From positions 11,652,078-11,716,077 of the forward strand of contig OU452231.1 in NCBI GenBank assembly GCA_911728455.2: DNA of 64,000 nucleotides, given 5' to 3'. The notes under the pieces were generated by a model. It saw only the letters and a program-made list of their open reading frames with translations. It had not been told where the DNA came from and did no database searches. Position numbers and translations under genes: made by a program. Source of the DNA: Marthasterias glacialis (taxonomy: Eukaryota > Echinodermata > Asteroidea > Forcipulatida > Asteriidae). Below, one piece after another: positions 48,301 to 59,449 of this stretch; positions within the stretch are counted from its first letter, which is position 1; the number at the start of each line of letters is the position of its first letter.

Positions 48301-49234
48301 TAACCAGGGAGGATGCCAGGGACAGCGGAGTGAGGACACCCCGAGGATGTCCAGTGCATACGGCCATGCTGTGTGTACGTCAACAATAGCCAAGGCCGGT
48401 ACGTGTGTGCTGGACCGAAGCCAGCAAAAAAAAACAGCCGAAATAATAAGTCGCCAGAGCCACGGCCAATAACTCCAGAAATAATGGGGCTAGAGAGAAA
48501 TTTTGTACCTGCAGGTAGCTGCCATAGTCCTGCATCCAAAAATCTGGTTTTCCACGCCAGCCAGGGCCATCTTCCGCCTTGAAAACACCAGGGAGCGGGG
48601 CTGCTCCGAATGCGCTTCAAACGCCTGTCTAATGAAACTTTTGTACACGAAGCTGTAACAGAGTGAAAACAAGACTTAGCAACGGCTCTATCTCCCAAAG
48701 TATTGGCGGGAAACTGACAAGTCTGACACAGTTGGAAAGCCCTGGTCATGGGCTTTCCGAAAATACCGGTCTCGGGGCTGCGGGGTAAACAGGGAGGATG
48801 CCAGGGACAGCGGAGTGAGGACACCCCGAGGATGTCCAGTGCATACGGCCATGCTGTGTGTACGTCAACAATAGCCAAGGCCGGTACGTGTGTGCTGGAC
48901 CGAAGCTAGCAAAAAAAACCAGCCGAAATAAGAAGTCGCCAGAGCCACGGCCAATAACTCCAGAAATAATAGGGCTAGAGAGAAATTTCTTGTACCGGCA
49001 GGTAGCTGCCATAGTCCTGCATCCAAAAATCTGGTTTTCCACGCCAGCCAGGGCCATCTTCCGCCTTTAAAATACCAGGGAGCGGGGCTGCTCCGAATGC
49101 GCTTCAAACGCCTGTCTATAGGAACTTTTGTACACGAAGCTGTAACAGAGTGAAAACAAGACTTAGCAACGGCTCTATCTCCCAAAGTATTGGCGGGAAA
49201 CTGACAAGTCTGACACAGTTGGAAAGCCCTGGTC
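45345..49234 (+). repeat. Higher-order repeat unit 5, altered (eight monomers, 3890 bp)
   Basis: Order A 45345, V 45832, N 46318, P 46802, M 47289, S 47776, N 48263, P 48748. Q and L are absent and N-P occurs twice. M 47289 has CCGAAAACACCGG. S 47776 and N 46318/48263 have CCGAAATAATAAGTCG. P 48748 has the rare CGAAGCTAGCAAAA and TACCGGCAGG, which return 7295 bp downstream at 56043. Confidence 0.88.
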
Positions 49235-52200
49235 ATGGGCTTTCCAAAAATACCGGTCTTGAGTCTGCAGGGTAAACAGGGAGGATGCCAGGGACAGCGG
49301 AGTGAGGACACCCCGAGGATGTCCAGTGCATACGGCCATGCTGTGTATACGTCAACAATAGCCAAGGCCGGTACGTGTGTGCTGGACCGAAGCCAGCAAA
49401 AAAAAAACGCCGAAAAAAGAAGTCGCCAGAGCCACGGCCAATAACTCCAGAAATAATAGGGCTAGAAAGAAATTTCTTGTACCTGCAGGTAGCTGCCATA
49501 GTCCTGCATCCAAAAATCTGGTTTTCCACGCCAGCCAGGGCCATCTTCCGCCTTGAAAATACCAGGGAGCGGGGCTGCTCCGAATGCGCTTCAAACGCCT
49601 GTCTAATGGAACTTTTGTACACGAAGCTGTAACAGAGTGAAAACAAGACTTAGCAACGGCTCTATCTACCAAAGTATTGGCGGGAAACTGACAAGTCTGA
49701 CACAATTGGAAAGCCCTGGTCATGGGCTTTCCGAAAATACCGGTCTCGGTGCTGCGGGGTAAACAGGGAGGATGCCAGGGACAGCGGAGTGAGGACACCC
49801 CGAGGATGTCCAGTGCATACGGCCATGCTGTGTGTGCGTCAACAATAGCCAAGGCCGGTACTTGTGTACTAGACCGAAGCCAGCAAAAAAAAACGCCGAA
49901 ATAAGAAGTCGCCAGAGCCACGGCCAATAACTCCAGAAATAATGGGGCTAGAGAGAAATTTCTTGTACCTGCAGGTAGCTGCCATATTCCTGCATCCAAA
50001 AATCTGGTTTTCCACGCCCGCCAGGGCCATCTTCCGCCTTGAAAACACCACGGAGCGGGGCTGCTCCGAATGCGCTTCAAACGCCTGTCTAATGGAACTT
50101 TTGTACACGAAGCTGTAACAGCGTGAAAACAAGACTTAGCAACGGCTCTATCTACCAAAGTATTGGCGGGAAACTGACAAGTCTGACACTGTTGGAAAGC
50201 CCTGGTCATGGGCTTTCCGAAAATACCGGTCTCGGGGCTGCGGGGTAACCAGGGAGGATGCCAGGGACAGCGGAGTGAGGACACCCCGAGGATGTCCAGT
50301 GCATACGGCCATGCTGTGTGTACGTCAACAATAGCCAAGGCCGGTACGTGTGTGCTGGACCGAAGCCAGCAAAAAAAACAGCCGAAATAATAAGTCGCCA
50401 GAGCCACGGCCAATAACTCCAGAAATAATAGGGCTAGAAAGAAATTTCTTGTACCTGCAGGTAGCTGCCATAGTCCTGCATCCAAAAATCTGGTTTTCCA
50501 CGCCAGCCAGGGCCATCTTCCGCCTTGAAAATACCAGGGAGCGGGGCTGCTCCGAATGCGCTTCAAACGCCTGTCTAATGGAACTTTTGTACACGAAGCT
50601 GTAACAGAGTGAAAACAAGACTTAGCAACGGCTCTATCTACCAAAGTATTGGCGGGAAACTGACAAGTCTGACACAATTGGAAAGCCCTGGTCATGGGCT
50701 TTCCGAAAATACCGGTCTCGGTGCTGCGGGGTAAACAGGGAGGATGCCAGGGACAGCGGAGTGAGGACACCCCGAGGATGTCCAGTGCATACGGCCATGC
50801 TGTGTGTGCGTCAACAATAGCCAAGGCCGGTACTTGTGTACTAGACCGAAGCCAGCAAAAAAAAACGCCGAAATAAGAAGTCGCCAGAGCCACGGCCAAT
50901 AACTCCAGAAATAATGGGGCTAGAGAGAAATTTCTTGTACCTGCAGGTAGCTGCCATATTCCTGCATCCAAAAATCTGGTTTTCCACGCCCGCCAGGGCC
51001 ATCTTCCGCCTTGAAAACACCACGGAGCGGGGCTGCTCCGAATGCGCTTCAAACGCCTGTCTAATGGAACTTTTGTACACGAAGCTGTAACAGCGTGAAA
51101 ACAAGACTTAGCAACGGCTCTATCTACCAAAGTATTGGCGGGAAACTGACAAGTCTGACACTGTTGGAAAGCCCTGGTCATGGGCTTTCCGAAAATACCG
51201 GTCTCGGGGCTGCGGGGTAACCAGGGAGGATGCCAGGGACAGCGGAGTGAGGACACCCCGAGGATGTCCAGTGCATACGGCCATGCTGTGTGTACGTCAA
51301 CAATAGCCAAGGCCGGTACGTGTGTGCTGGACCGAAGCCAGCAAAAAAAAACAGCCGAAATAATAAGTCGCCAGAGCCACGGCCAATAACTCCAGAAATA
51401 ATGGGGCTAGAGAGAAATTTTGTACCTGCAGGTAGCTGCCATAGTCCTGCATCCAAAAATCTGGTTTTCCACGCCAGCCAGGGCCATCTTCCGCCTTGAA
51501 AACACCAGGGAGCGGGGCTGCTCCGAATGCGCTTCAAACGCCTGTCTAATGAAACTTTTGTACACGAAGCTGTAACAGAGTGAAAACAAGACTTAGCAAC
51601 GGCTCTATCTCCCAAAGTATTGGCGGGAAACTGACAAGTCTGACACTGTTGGAAAGCCCTGGTCATGGGCTTTCCGAAAATACCGGTCTCGGGGCTGCGG
51701 GGTAAACAGGGAGGATGCCAGGGACAGCGGAGTGAGGACACCCCGAGGATGTCCAGTGCATACGGCCATGCTGTGTGTACGTCAACAATAGCCAAGGCCG
51801 GTACGTGTGTGCTGGACCGAAGCCAGCAAAAAAAACCAGCCGAAATAAGAAGTCGCCAGAGCCACGGCCAATAACTCCAGAAATAATAGGGCTAGAGAGA
51901 AATTTCTTGTACCTGCAGGTAGCTGCCATAGTCCTGCATCCAAAAATCTGGTTTTCCACGCCAGCCAGGGCCATCTTCCGCCTTTAAAATACCAGGGAGC
52001 GGGGCTGCTCCCAATGCGCTTCAAACGCCTGTCTAATGGAACTTTTGTACACGAAGCTGTAACAGAGTGAAAACAAGACTTAGCAACGGCTCTATCTACC
52101 AAAGTATTGGCGGGAAACTGACAAGTCTGACACTGTTGGAAAGCCCTGGTCATGGGCTTTCCGAAAACACCGGTCTCGGGGCTGCAGGGTAAACAGGGAG

Positions 52201-53122
52201 GATGCCAGGGACAGCGGAGTGAGGACACCCCGATGATGTCCAGTGCATACGGCCATGCTGTGTGTACGTCAACAATAGCCAAGGCCGGTACGTGTGTGCT
52301 GGACCGAAGCCAGCAAAAAAAAACAGCCGAAATAAGAAGTCGCCAGAGCCACGGCCAATAACTCCAGAAATAATGGGGCTAGAGAGAAAATTCTTGTACC
52401 TGCAGGTAGCTGCCATAGTCCTGCATCCAAAAATCTGGTTTTCCACGCCCGCCAGGGCCATCTTCGGCCTTGAAAACACCAGGGAGTGGGGCTGCTCCGA
52501 ATGCGCTTCAAACGCCTGTCTAATGAAACTTTTGTACACGAAGCTGTAACAGAGTGAAAACAAGACTTAGCAACGGCTCTATCTACCAAAGTATTGGCGG
52601 GAAACTGACAAGTCTGACACTGTTGGAAAGCCCTGGTCATGGGCTTTCCGAAAATACCGGTCTCGGGGCTGCGGGGTAACCAGGGAGGATGCCAGGGACA
52701 GCGGAGTGAGGACACCCCGAGGATGTCCAGTGCATACGGCCATGCTGTGTGTACGTCAACAATAGCCAAGGCCGGTACGTGTGTGCTGGACCGAAGCCAG
52801 CAAAAAAAACAGCCGAAATAATAAGTCGCCAGAGCCACGGCCAATAACTCCAGAAATAATGGGGCTAGAGAGAAATTTTGTACCTGCAGGTAGCTGCCAT
52901 AGTCCTGCATCCAAAAATCTGGTTTTCCACGCCAGCCAGGGCCATCTTCCGCCTTGAAAACACCAGGGAGCGGGGCTGCTCCGAATGCGCTTCAAACGCC
53001 TGTCTAATGAAACTTTTGTACACGAAGCTGTAACAGAGTGAAAACAAGACTTAGCAACGGCTCTATCTCCCAAAGTATTGGCGGGAAACTGACAAGTCTG
53101 ACACTGTTGGAAAGCCCTGGTC
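49235..53122 (+). repeat. Higher-order repeat unit 6, with tandem V-N duplication
   Basis: Order A 49235, V 49722, N 50208, V 50694, N 51180, P 51665, M 52152, N 52639. The A at 49235 is the last TTGAGTCTGCA monomer in the window. The V-N pair is duplicated at 972 bp. N 50208 is a hybrid: an N-type first part (GGGTAACCAGG, AATAATAAG) and an A-type second part (AATAGGGCTAGAAAG, as in 49235). Confidence 0.88.
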
Positions 53123-56100
53123 ATGGGCTTTCCGAAAATACCGGTCTCGGGGCTGCGGGGTAAACAGGGAGGATGCCAGGGACAGCGGAGTGAGGACACC
53201 CCGAGGATGTCCAGTGCATACGGCCATGCTGTGTGTACGTCAACAATAGCCAAGGCCGGTACGTGTGTGCTGGACCGAAGCCAGCAAAAAAAACCAGCCG
53301 AAATAAGAAGTCGCCAGAGCCACGGCCAATAACTCCAGAAATAATAGGGCTAGAGAGAAATTTCTTGTACCTGCAGGTAGCTGCCATAGTCCTGCATCCA
53401 AAAATCTGGTTTTCCACGCCAGCCAGGGCCATCTTCCGCCTTTAAAATACCAGGGAGCGGGGCTGCTCCCAATGCGCTTCAAACGCCTGTCTAATGGAAC
53501 TTTTGTACACGAAGCTGTAACAGAGTGAAAACAAGACTTAGCAACGGCTCTATCTACCAAAGTATTGGCGGGAAACTGACAAGTCTGACACTGTTGGAAA
53601 GCCCTGGTCATGGGCTTTCCGAAAACACCGGTCTCGGGGCTGCAGGGTAAACAGGGAGGATGCCAGGGACAGCGGAGTGAGGACACCCCGATGATGTCCA
53701 GTGCATACGGCCATGCTGTGTGTACGTCAACAATAGCCAAGGCCGGTACGTGTGTGCTGGACCGAAGCCAGCAAAAAAAAACAGCCGAAATAAGAAGTCG
53801 CCAGAGCCACGGCCAATAACTCCAGAAATAATGGGGCTAGAGAGAAAATTCTTGTACCTGCAGGTAGCTGCCATAGTCCTGCATCCAAAAATCTGGTTTT
53901 CCACGCCCGCCAGGGCCATCTTCGGCCTTGAAAACACCAGGGAGTGGGGCTGCTCCGAATGCGCTTCAAACGCCTGTCTAATGAAACTTTTGTACACGAA
54001 GCTGTAACAGAGTGAAAACAAGACTTAGCAACGGCTCTATCTACCAAAGTATTGGCGGGAAACTGACAAGTCTGACACTGTTGGAAAGCCCTGGTCATGG
54101 GCTTTCCGAAAATACCGGTCTCGGGGCTGCGGGGTAAACAGGGAGGATGCCAGGGACAGCGGAGTGAGGACACCCCGAGGATGTCCAGTGCATACGGCCA
54201 TGCTGTGTGTACGTCAACAATAGCCAAGGCCGGTACGTGTGTGCTGGACCGAAGCCAGCAAAAAAAAACAGCCGAAATAATAAGTCGCCAGAGCCACGGC
54301 CAATAACTCCAGAAATAATGGGGCTAGAGAGAAATTTCTTGTACCTGCAGGTAGCTGCCATATTCCTGCATCCAAAAATCTGGTTTTCCACGCCAGCCAG
54401 GGCCATCTTCCGCCTTTAAAATACCAGGGAGCGGGGCTGCTCCCAATGCGCTTCAAACGCCTGTCTAATGGAACTTTTGTACACGAAGCTGTAACAGAGT
54501 GAAAACAAGACTTAGCAACGGCTCTATCTACCAAAGTATTGGCGGGAAACTGACAAGTCTGACACTGTTGGAAAGCCCTGGTCATGGGCTTTCCGAAAAC
54601 ACCGGTCTCGGGGCTGCAGGGTAAACAGGGAGGATGCCAGGGACAGCGGAGTGAGGACACCCCGATGATGTCCAGTGCATACGGCCATGCTGTGTGTACG
54701 TCAACAATAGCCAAGGCCGGTACGTGTGTGCTGGACCGAAGCCAGCAAAAAAAAACAGCCGAAATAAGAAGTCGCCAGAGCCACGGCCAATAACTCCAGA
54801 AATAATGGGGCTAGAGAGAAAATTCTTGTACCTGCAGGTAGCTGCCATAGTCCTGCATCCAAAAATCTGGTTTTCCACGCCCGCCAGGGCCATCTTCCGC
54901 CTTGAAAACACCAGGGAGTGGGGCTGCTCCGAATGCGCTTCAAACGCCTGTCTAATGAAACTTTTGTACACGAAGCTGTAACAGAGTGAAAACAAGACTT
55001 AGCAACGGCTCTATCTACCAAAGTATTGGCGGGAAACTGACAAGTCTGACACTGTTGGAAAGCCCTGGTCATGGGCTTTCCGAAAATACCGGTCTCGGGG
55101 CTGCGGGGTAAACAGGGAGGATGCCAGGGACAGCGGAGTGAGGACACCCCGAGGATGTCCAGTGCATACGGCCATGCTGTGTGTACGTCAACAATAGCCA
55201 AGGCCGGTACGTGTGTGCTGGACCGAAGCCAGCAAAAAAAAACAGCCGAAATAATAAGTCGCCAGAGCCACGGCCAATAACTCCAGAAATAATGGGGCTA
55301 GAGAGAAATTTCTTGTACCTGCAGGTAGCTGCCATATTCCTGCATCCAAAAATCTGGTTTTCCACGCCAGCCAGGGCCATCTTCCGCCTTGAAAACACCA
55401 CGGAGCGGGGCTGCTCCGAATGCGCTTCAAACGCCTGTCTAATGGAACTTTTGTACACGAAGCTGTAACAGCGTGAAAACAAGACTTAGCAACGGCTCTA
55501 TCTACCAAAGTATTGGCGGGAAACTGACAAGTCTGACACTGTTGGAAAGCCCTGGTCATGGGCTTTCCGAAAATACCGGTCTCGGGGCTGCGGGGTAACC
55601 AGGGAGGATGCCAGGGACAGCGGAGTGAGGACACCCCGAGGATGTCCAGTGCATACGGCCATGCTGTGTGTACGTCAACAATAGCCAAGGCCGGTACGTG
55701 TGTGCTGGACCGAAGCCAGCAAAAAAAAACAGCCGAAATAATAAGTCGCCAGAGCCACGGCCAATAACTCCAGAAATAATGGGGCTAGAGAGAAATTTTG
55801 TACCTGCAGGTAGCTGCCATAGTCCTGCATCCAAAAATCTGGTTTTCCACGCCAGCCAGGGCCATCTTCCGCCTTGAAAACACCAGGGAGCGGGGCTGCT
55901 CCGAATGCGCTTCAAACGCCTGTCTAATGAAACTTTTGTACACGAAGCTGTAACAGAGTGAAAACAAGACTTAGCAACGGCTCTATCTCCCAAAGTATTG
56001 GCGGGAAACTGACAAGTCTGACACTTTTGGAAAGCCCTGGTCATGGGCTTTCCGAAAATACCGGTCTCGGGGCTGCGGGGTAAACAGGGAGGATGCCAGG

Positions 56101-57501
56101 GACAGCGGAGTGAGGACACCCCGAGGATGTCCAGTGCATACGGCCATGCTGTGTGTACGTCAACAATAGCCAAGGCCGGTACGTGTGTGCTGGACCGAAG
56201 CTAGCAAAAAAAACCAGCCGAAATAGGAAGTCGCCAGAGCCACGGCCAATAACTCCAGAAATAATAGGGCTAGAGAGAAATTTCTTGTACCGGCAGGTAG
56301 CTGCCATAGTCCTGCATCCAAAAATCTGGTTTTCCACGCCAGCCAGGGCCATCTTCCGCCTTTAAAATACCAGGGAGCGGGGCTGCTCCGAATGCGCTTC
56401 AAACGCCTGTCTAATGGAACTTTTGTACACGAAGCTGTAACAGAGTGAAAACAAGACTTAGCAACGGCTCTATCTACCAAAGTATTGGCGGGAAACTGAC
56501 AAGTCTGACACTGTTGGAAAGCCCTGGTCATGGGCTTTCCGAAAATACCGGTCTCGGGGCTGCAGGGTAAACAGGGAGGATGCCAGGGAGAGCGGAGTGA
56601 GGACACCCCGATGATGTCCAGTGCATACGGCCATGCTGTGTGTACGTCAACAATAGCCAAGGCCGGTACGTGTGTGCTGGACCGAAGCCAGCAAAAAAAA
56701 ACAGCCGAAATAAGAAGTCGCCAGAGCCACGGCCAACAACTCCAGAAATAATGGGGCTAGAGAGAAATTTCTTGTACCTGCAGGTAGCTGCCATAGTCCT
56801 GCATCCACAATTTGGTTTTCCACGCCAGCCAGGGCCATCTTCCGCCTGGAAAACACCAGGGAGCGGGGCTGCTCCGAATGCGCTTCAAACGCCTGTCTAA
56901 TGGAACTTTTGTACACGAAGCTGTAACAGAGTGAAAACAAGACTTAGCAACGGCTCTATCTCCCAAAGTATTGGCGGGAAACTGACAAGTCTGACACTGT
57001 TGGAAAGCCCTGGTCATGGGCTTTCCGAAAATACCGGTCTCGGGGCTGCGGGGTAAACAGGAAGGATGCCAGGGACAGCGGAGTGAGGACACCCCGAGGA
57101 TGTCCAGTGCATACGGCCATGCTGTGTGTACGTCAACAATAGCCAAGGCCGGTACGTGTGTGCTGGACCGAAGCCAGCAAAAAAAAACAGCCGAAATAAT
57201 AAGTCGCCAGAGCCACGGCCAATAACTCCAGAAATAATGGGGCTAGAGAGAAATTTCTTGTACCTGCAGGTAGCTGCCATAGTCCTGCATCCACAATTTG
57301 GTTTTCCACGCCAGCCAGGGCCATCTTCCGCCTTGAAAACACCAGGGAGCGGGGCTGCTCCGAATGCGCTTCAAACGCCTGTCTAATGGAACTTTTGTAC
57401 ACGAAGCTGTAACAGAGTGAAAACAAGACTTAGCAACGGCTCTATCTCCCAAAGTATTGGCGGGAAACTGACAAGTCTGACACAGTTGGAAAGCCCTGGT
57501 C
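53123..57501 (+). repeat. Zone 4, N-P-M trimers and rearranged block
   Basis: Monomers start at 53123 (P), 53610 (M), 54097 (S/P hybrid), 54584 (M), 55071 (S), 55558 (N), 56043 (P), 56530 and 57016. 52639-54096 repeats 51180-52638 as an N-P-M trimer at about 1459 bp; both M copies (52152, 53610) share the private CATCTTCGGCC. From inside 54097 to about 56.4 kb the sequence follows 47.07-49.1 kb at a constant offset of 7295 bp. 56530 and 57016 have CATCCACAATTTGG, a variant found only from here rightward. Confidence 0.85.
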
Positions 57502-59449
57502 ATGGGCTTTCTGAAAATACCGGTCTTGGGGCTGAGGGGTAAACAGGGAGGATGCCAGGGACAGCGGAGTGAGGACACCCCGAGGATGTCCAGTGCATAC
57601 GGCCATGCTGTGTGTACGTCAACAATAACCACGGCCGGTACGTGTGTGCTGGACCGAAGCCAGCAAAAAAAAAACGCCGAAAAAAGAAGTCGCCAGAGCC
57701 ACGGCCAATAACTCCAGAAATAATAGGGCTAGAGAGAAAATTCTTGTACCTGCAGGTAGCTGCCATAGTCCTGCATCCAAAAATCTGGTTTTCCACGCCA
57801 GCCAGGGCCATCTTCCGCCTTTAAAATACCAGGGAGTGGGGCTGCTCCGAATGCGCTTCAAACGCCTGTCTAATGGAACTTTTGTACACGAAGCTGTAAC
57901 AGAGTGAAAACAAGACTTAGCAACGGCTCTATCTCCCAAAGTATTGGCGGGAAACTGACAAGTCTGACACTGTTGGAAAGCCCTGGTCATGGGCTTTCCG
58001 AAAATACCGGTCTCGGGGCTGCGGGGTAAACAGGGAGGATGCCAGGGACAGCGGAGTGAGGACACCCCAAAGATGTCCAGTGCATACGGCCATGCTGTGT
58101 GTACGTCAACAATAGCCAAGGCCGGTAAGTGTGTGCTGGACCGAAGCCAGCAAAAAAAACCAGCCGAAATAAGAAGTCGCCAGAGCCACGGCCAATAACT
58201 CTAGAAATAATGGGGCTAGAGAGAAATTTCTTGTACCTGCAGGTAGCTGCCATAGTCCTGCATCCAAAAATCTGGTTTTCCACGCCAGCCAGGGCCATCT
58301 TCCGCCTTGAAAATACCAGGGAGCGGGGCTGCTCCGAATGCGCTTCAAACGCCTGTCTAATGGAACTTTTGTACACGAAGCTGTAACAGAGTGAAAACAA
58401 GACTTAGCAACGGCTCTATCTCCCAAAGTATTGGCGGGAAACTGACAAGTCTGACACAGTTGGAAAGCCCTGGTCATGGGCTTTCTGAAAATACCGGTCT
58501 TGGGGCTGAGGGGTAAACAGGGAGGATGCCAGGGACAGCGGAGTGAGGACACCCCGAGGATGTCCAGTGCATACGGCCATGCTGTGTGTACGTCAACAAT
58601 AACCACGGCCGGTACGTGTGTGCTGGACCGAAGCCAGCAAAAAAAAAACGCCGAAAAAAGAAGTCGCCAGAGCCACGGCCAATAACTCCAGAAATAATAG
58701 GGCTAGAGAGAAAATTCTTGTACCTGCAGGTAGCTGCTATAGTCCTGCATCCAAAAATCTGGTTTTCCACGCCAGCCAGGGCCATCTTCCGCCTTTAAAA
58801 TACCAGGGAGTGGGGCTGCTCCGAATGCGCTTCAAACGCCTGTCTAATGGAACTTTTGTACACGAAGCTGTAACAGAGTGAAAACAAGACTTAGCAACGG
58901 CTCTATCTCCCAAAGTATTGGCGGGAAACTGACAAGTCTGACACTGTTGGAAAGCCCTGGTCATGGGCTTTCCGAAAATACCGGTCTCGGGGCTGCGGGG
59001 TAAACAGGGAGGATGCCAGGGACAGCGGAGTGAGGACACCCCAAAGATGTCCAGTGCATACGGCCATGCTGTGTGTACGTCAACAATAGCCAAGGCCGGT
59101 AAGTGTGTGCTGGACCGAAGCCAGCAAAAAAAACCAGCCGAAATAAGAAGTCGCCAGAGCCACGGCCAATAACTCTAGAAATAATGGGGCTAGAGAGAAA
59201 TTTCTTGTACCTGCAGGTAGCTGCCATAGTCCTGCATCCAAAAATCTGGTTTTCCACGCCAGCCAGGGCCATCTTCCGCCTTGAAAATACCAGGGAGCGG
59301 GGCTGCTCCGAATGCGCTTCAAACGCCTGTCTAATGGAACTTTTGTACACGAAGCTGTAACAGAGTGAAAACAAGACTTAGCAACGGCTCTATCTCCCAA
59401 AGTATTGGCGGGAAACTGACAAGTCTGACACAGTTGGAAAGCCCTGGTC
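57502..59449 (+). repeat. Tandem duplication of a 974-bp dimer
   Basis: Monomers 57502 (TTCTG type) and 57989 (CCCAAAGATG type) are repeated as 58476 and 58963. The only difference I found is GCTGCCATAG versus GCTGCTATAG near 58738. Shared private changes include CAATAACCACGG, GGTAAGTGTG and ACTCTAGAAATAATGG. This is one of the most recent-looking duplications in the window. Confidence 0.9.
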
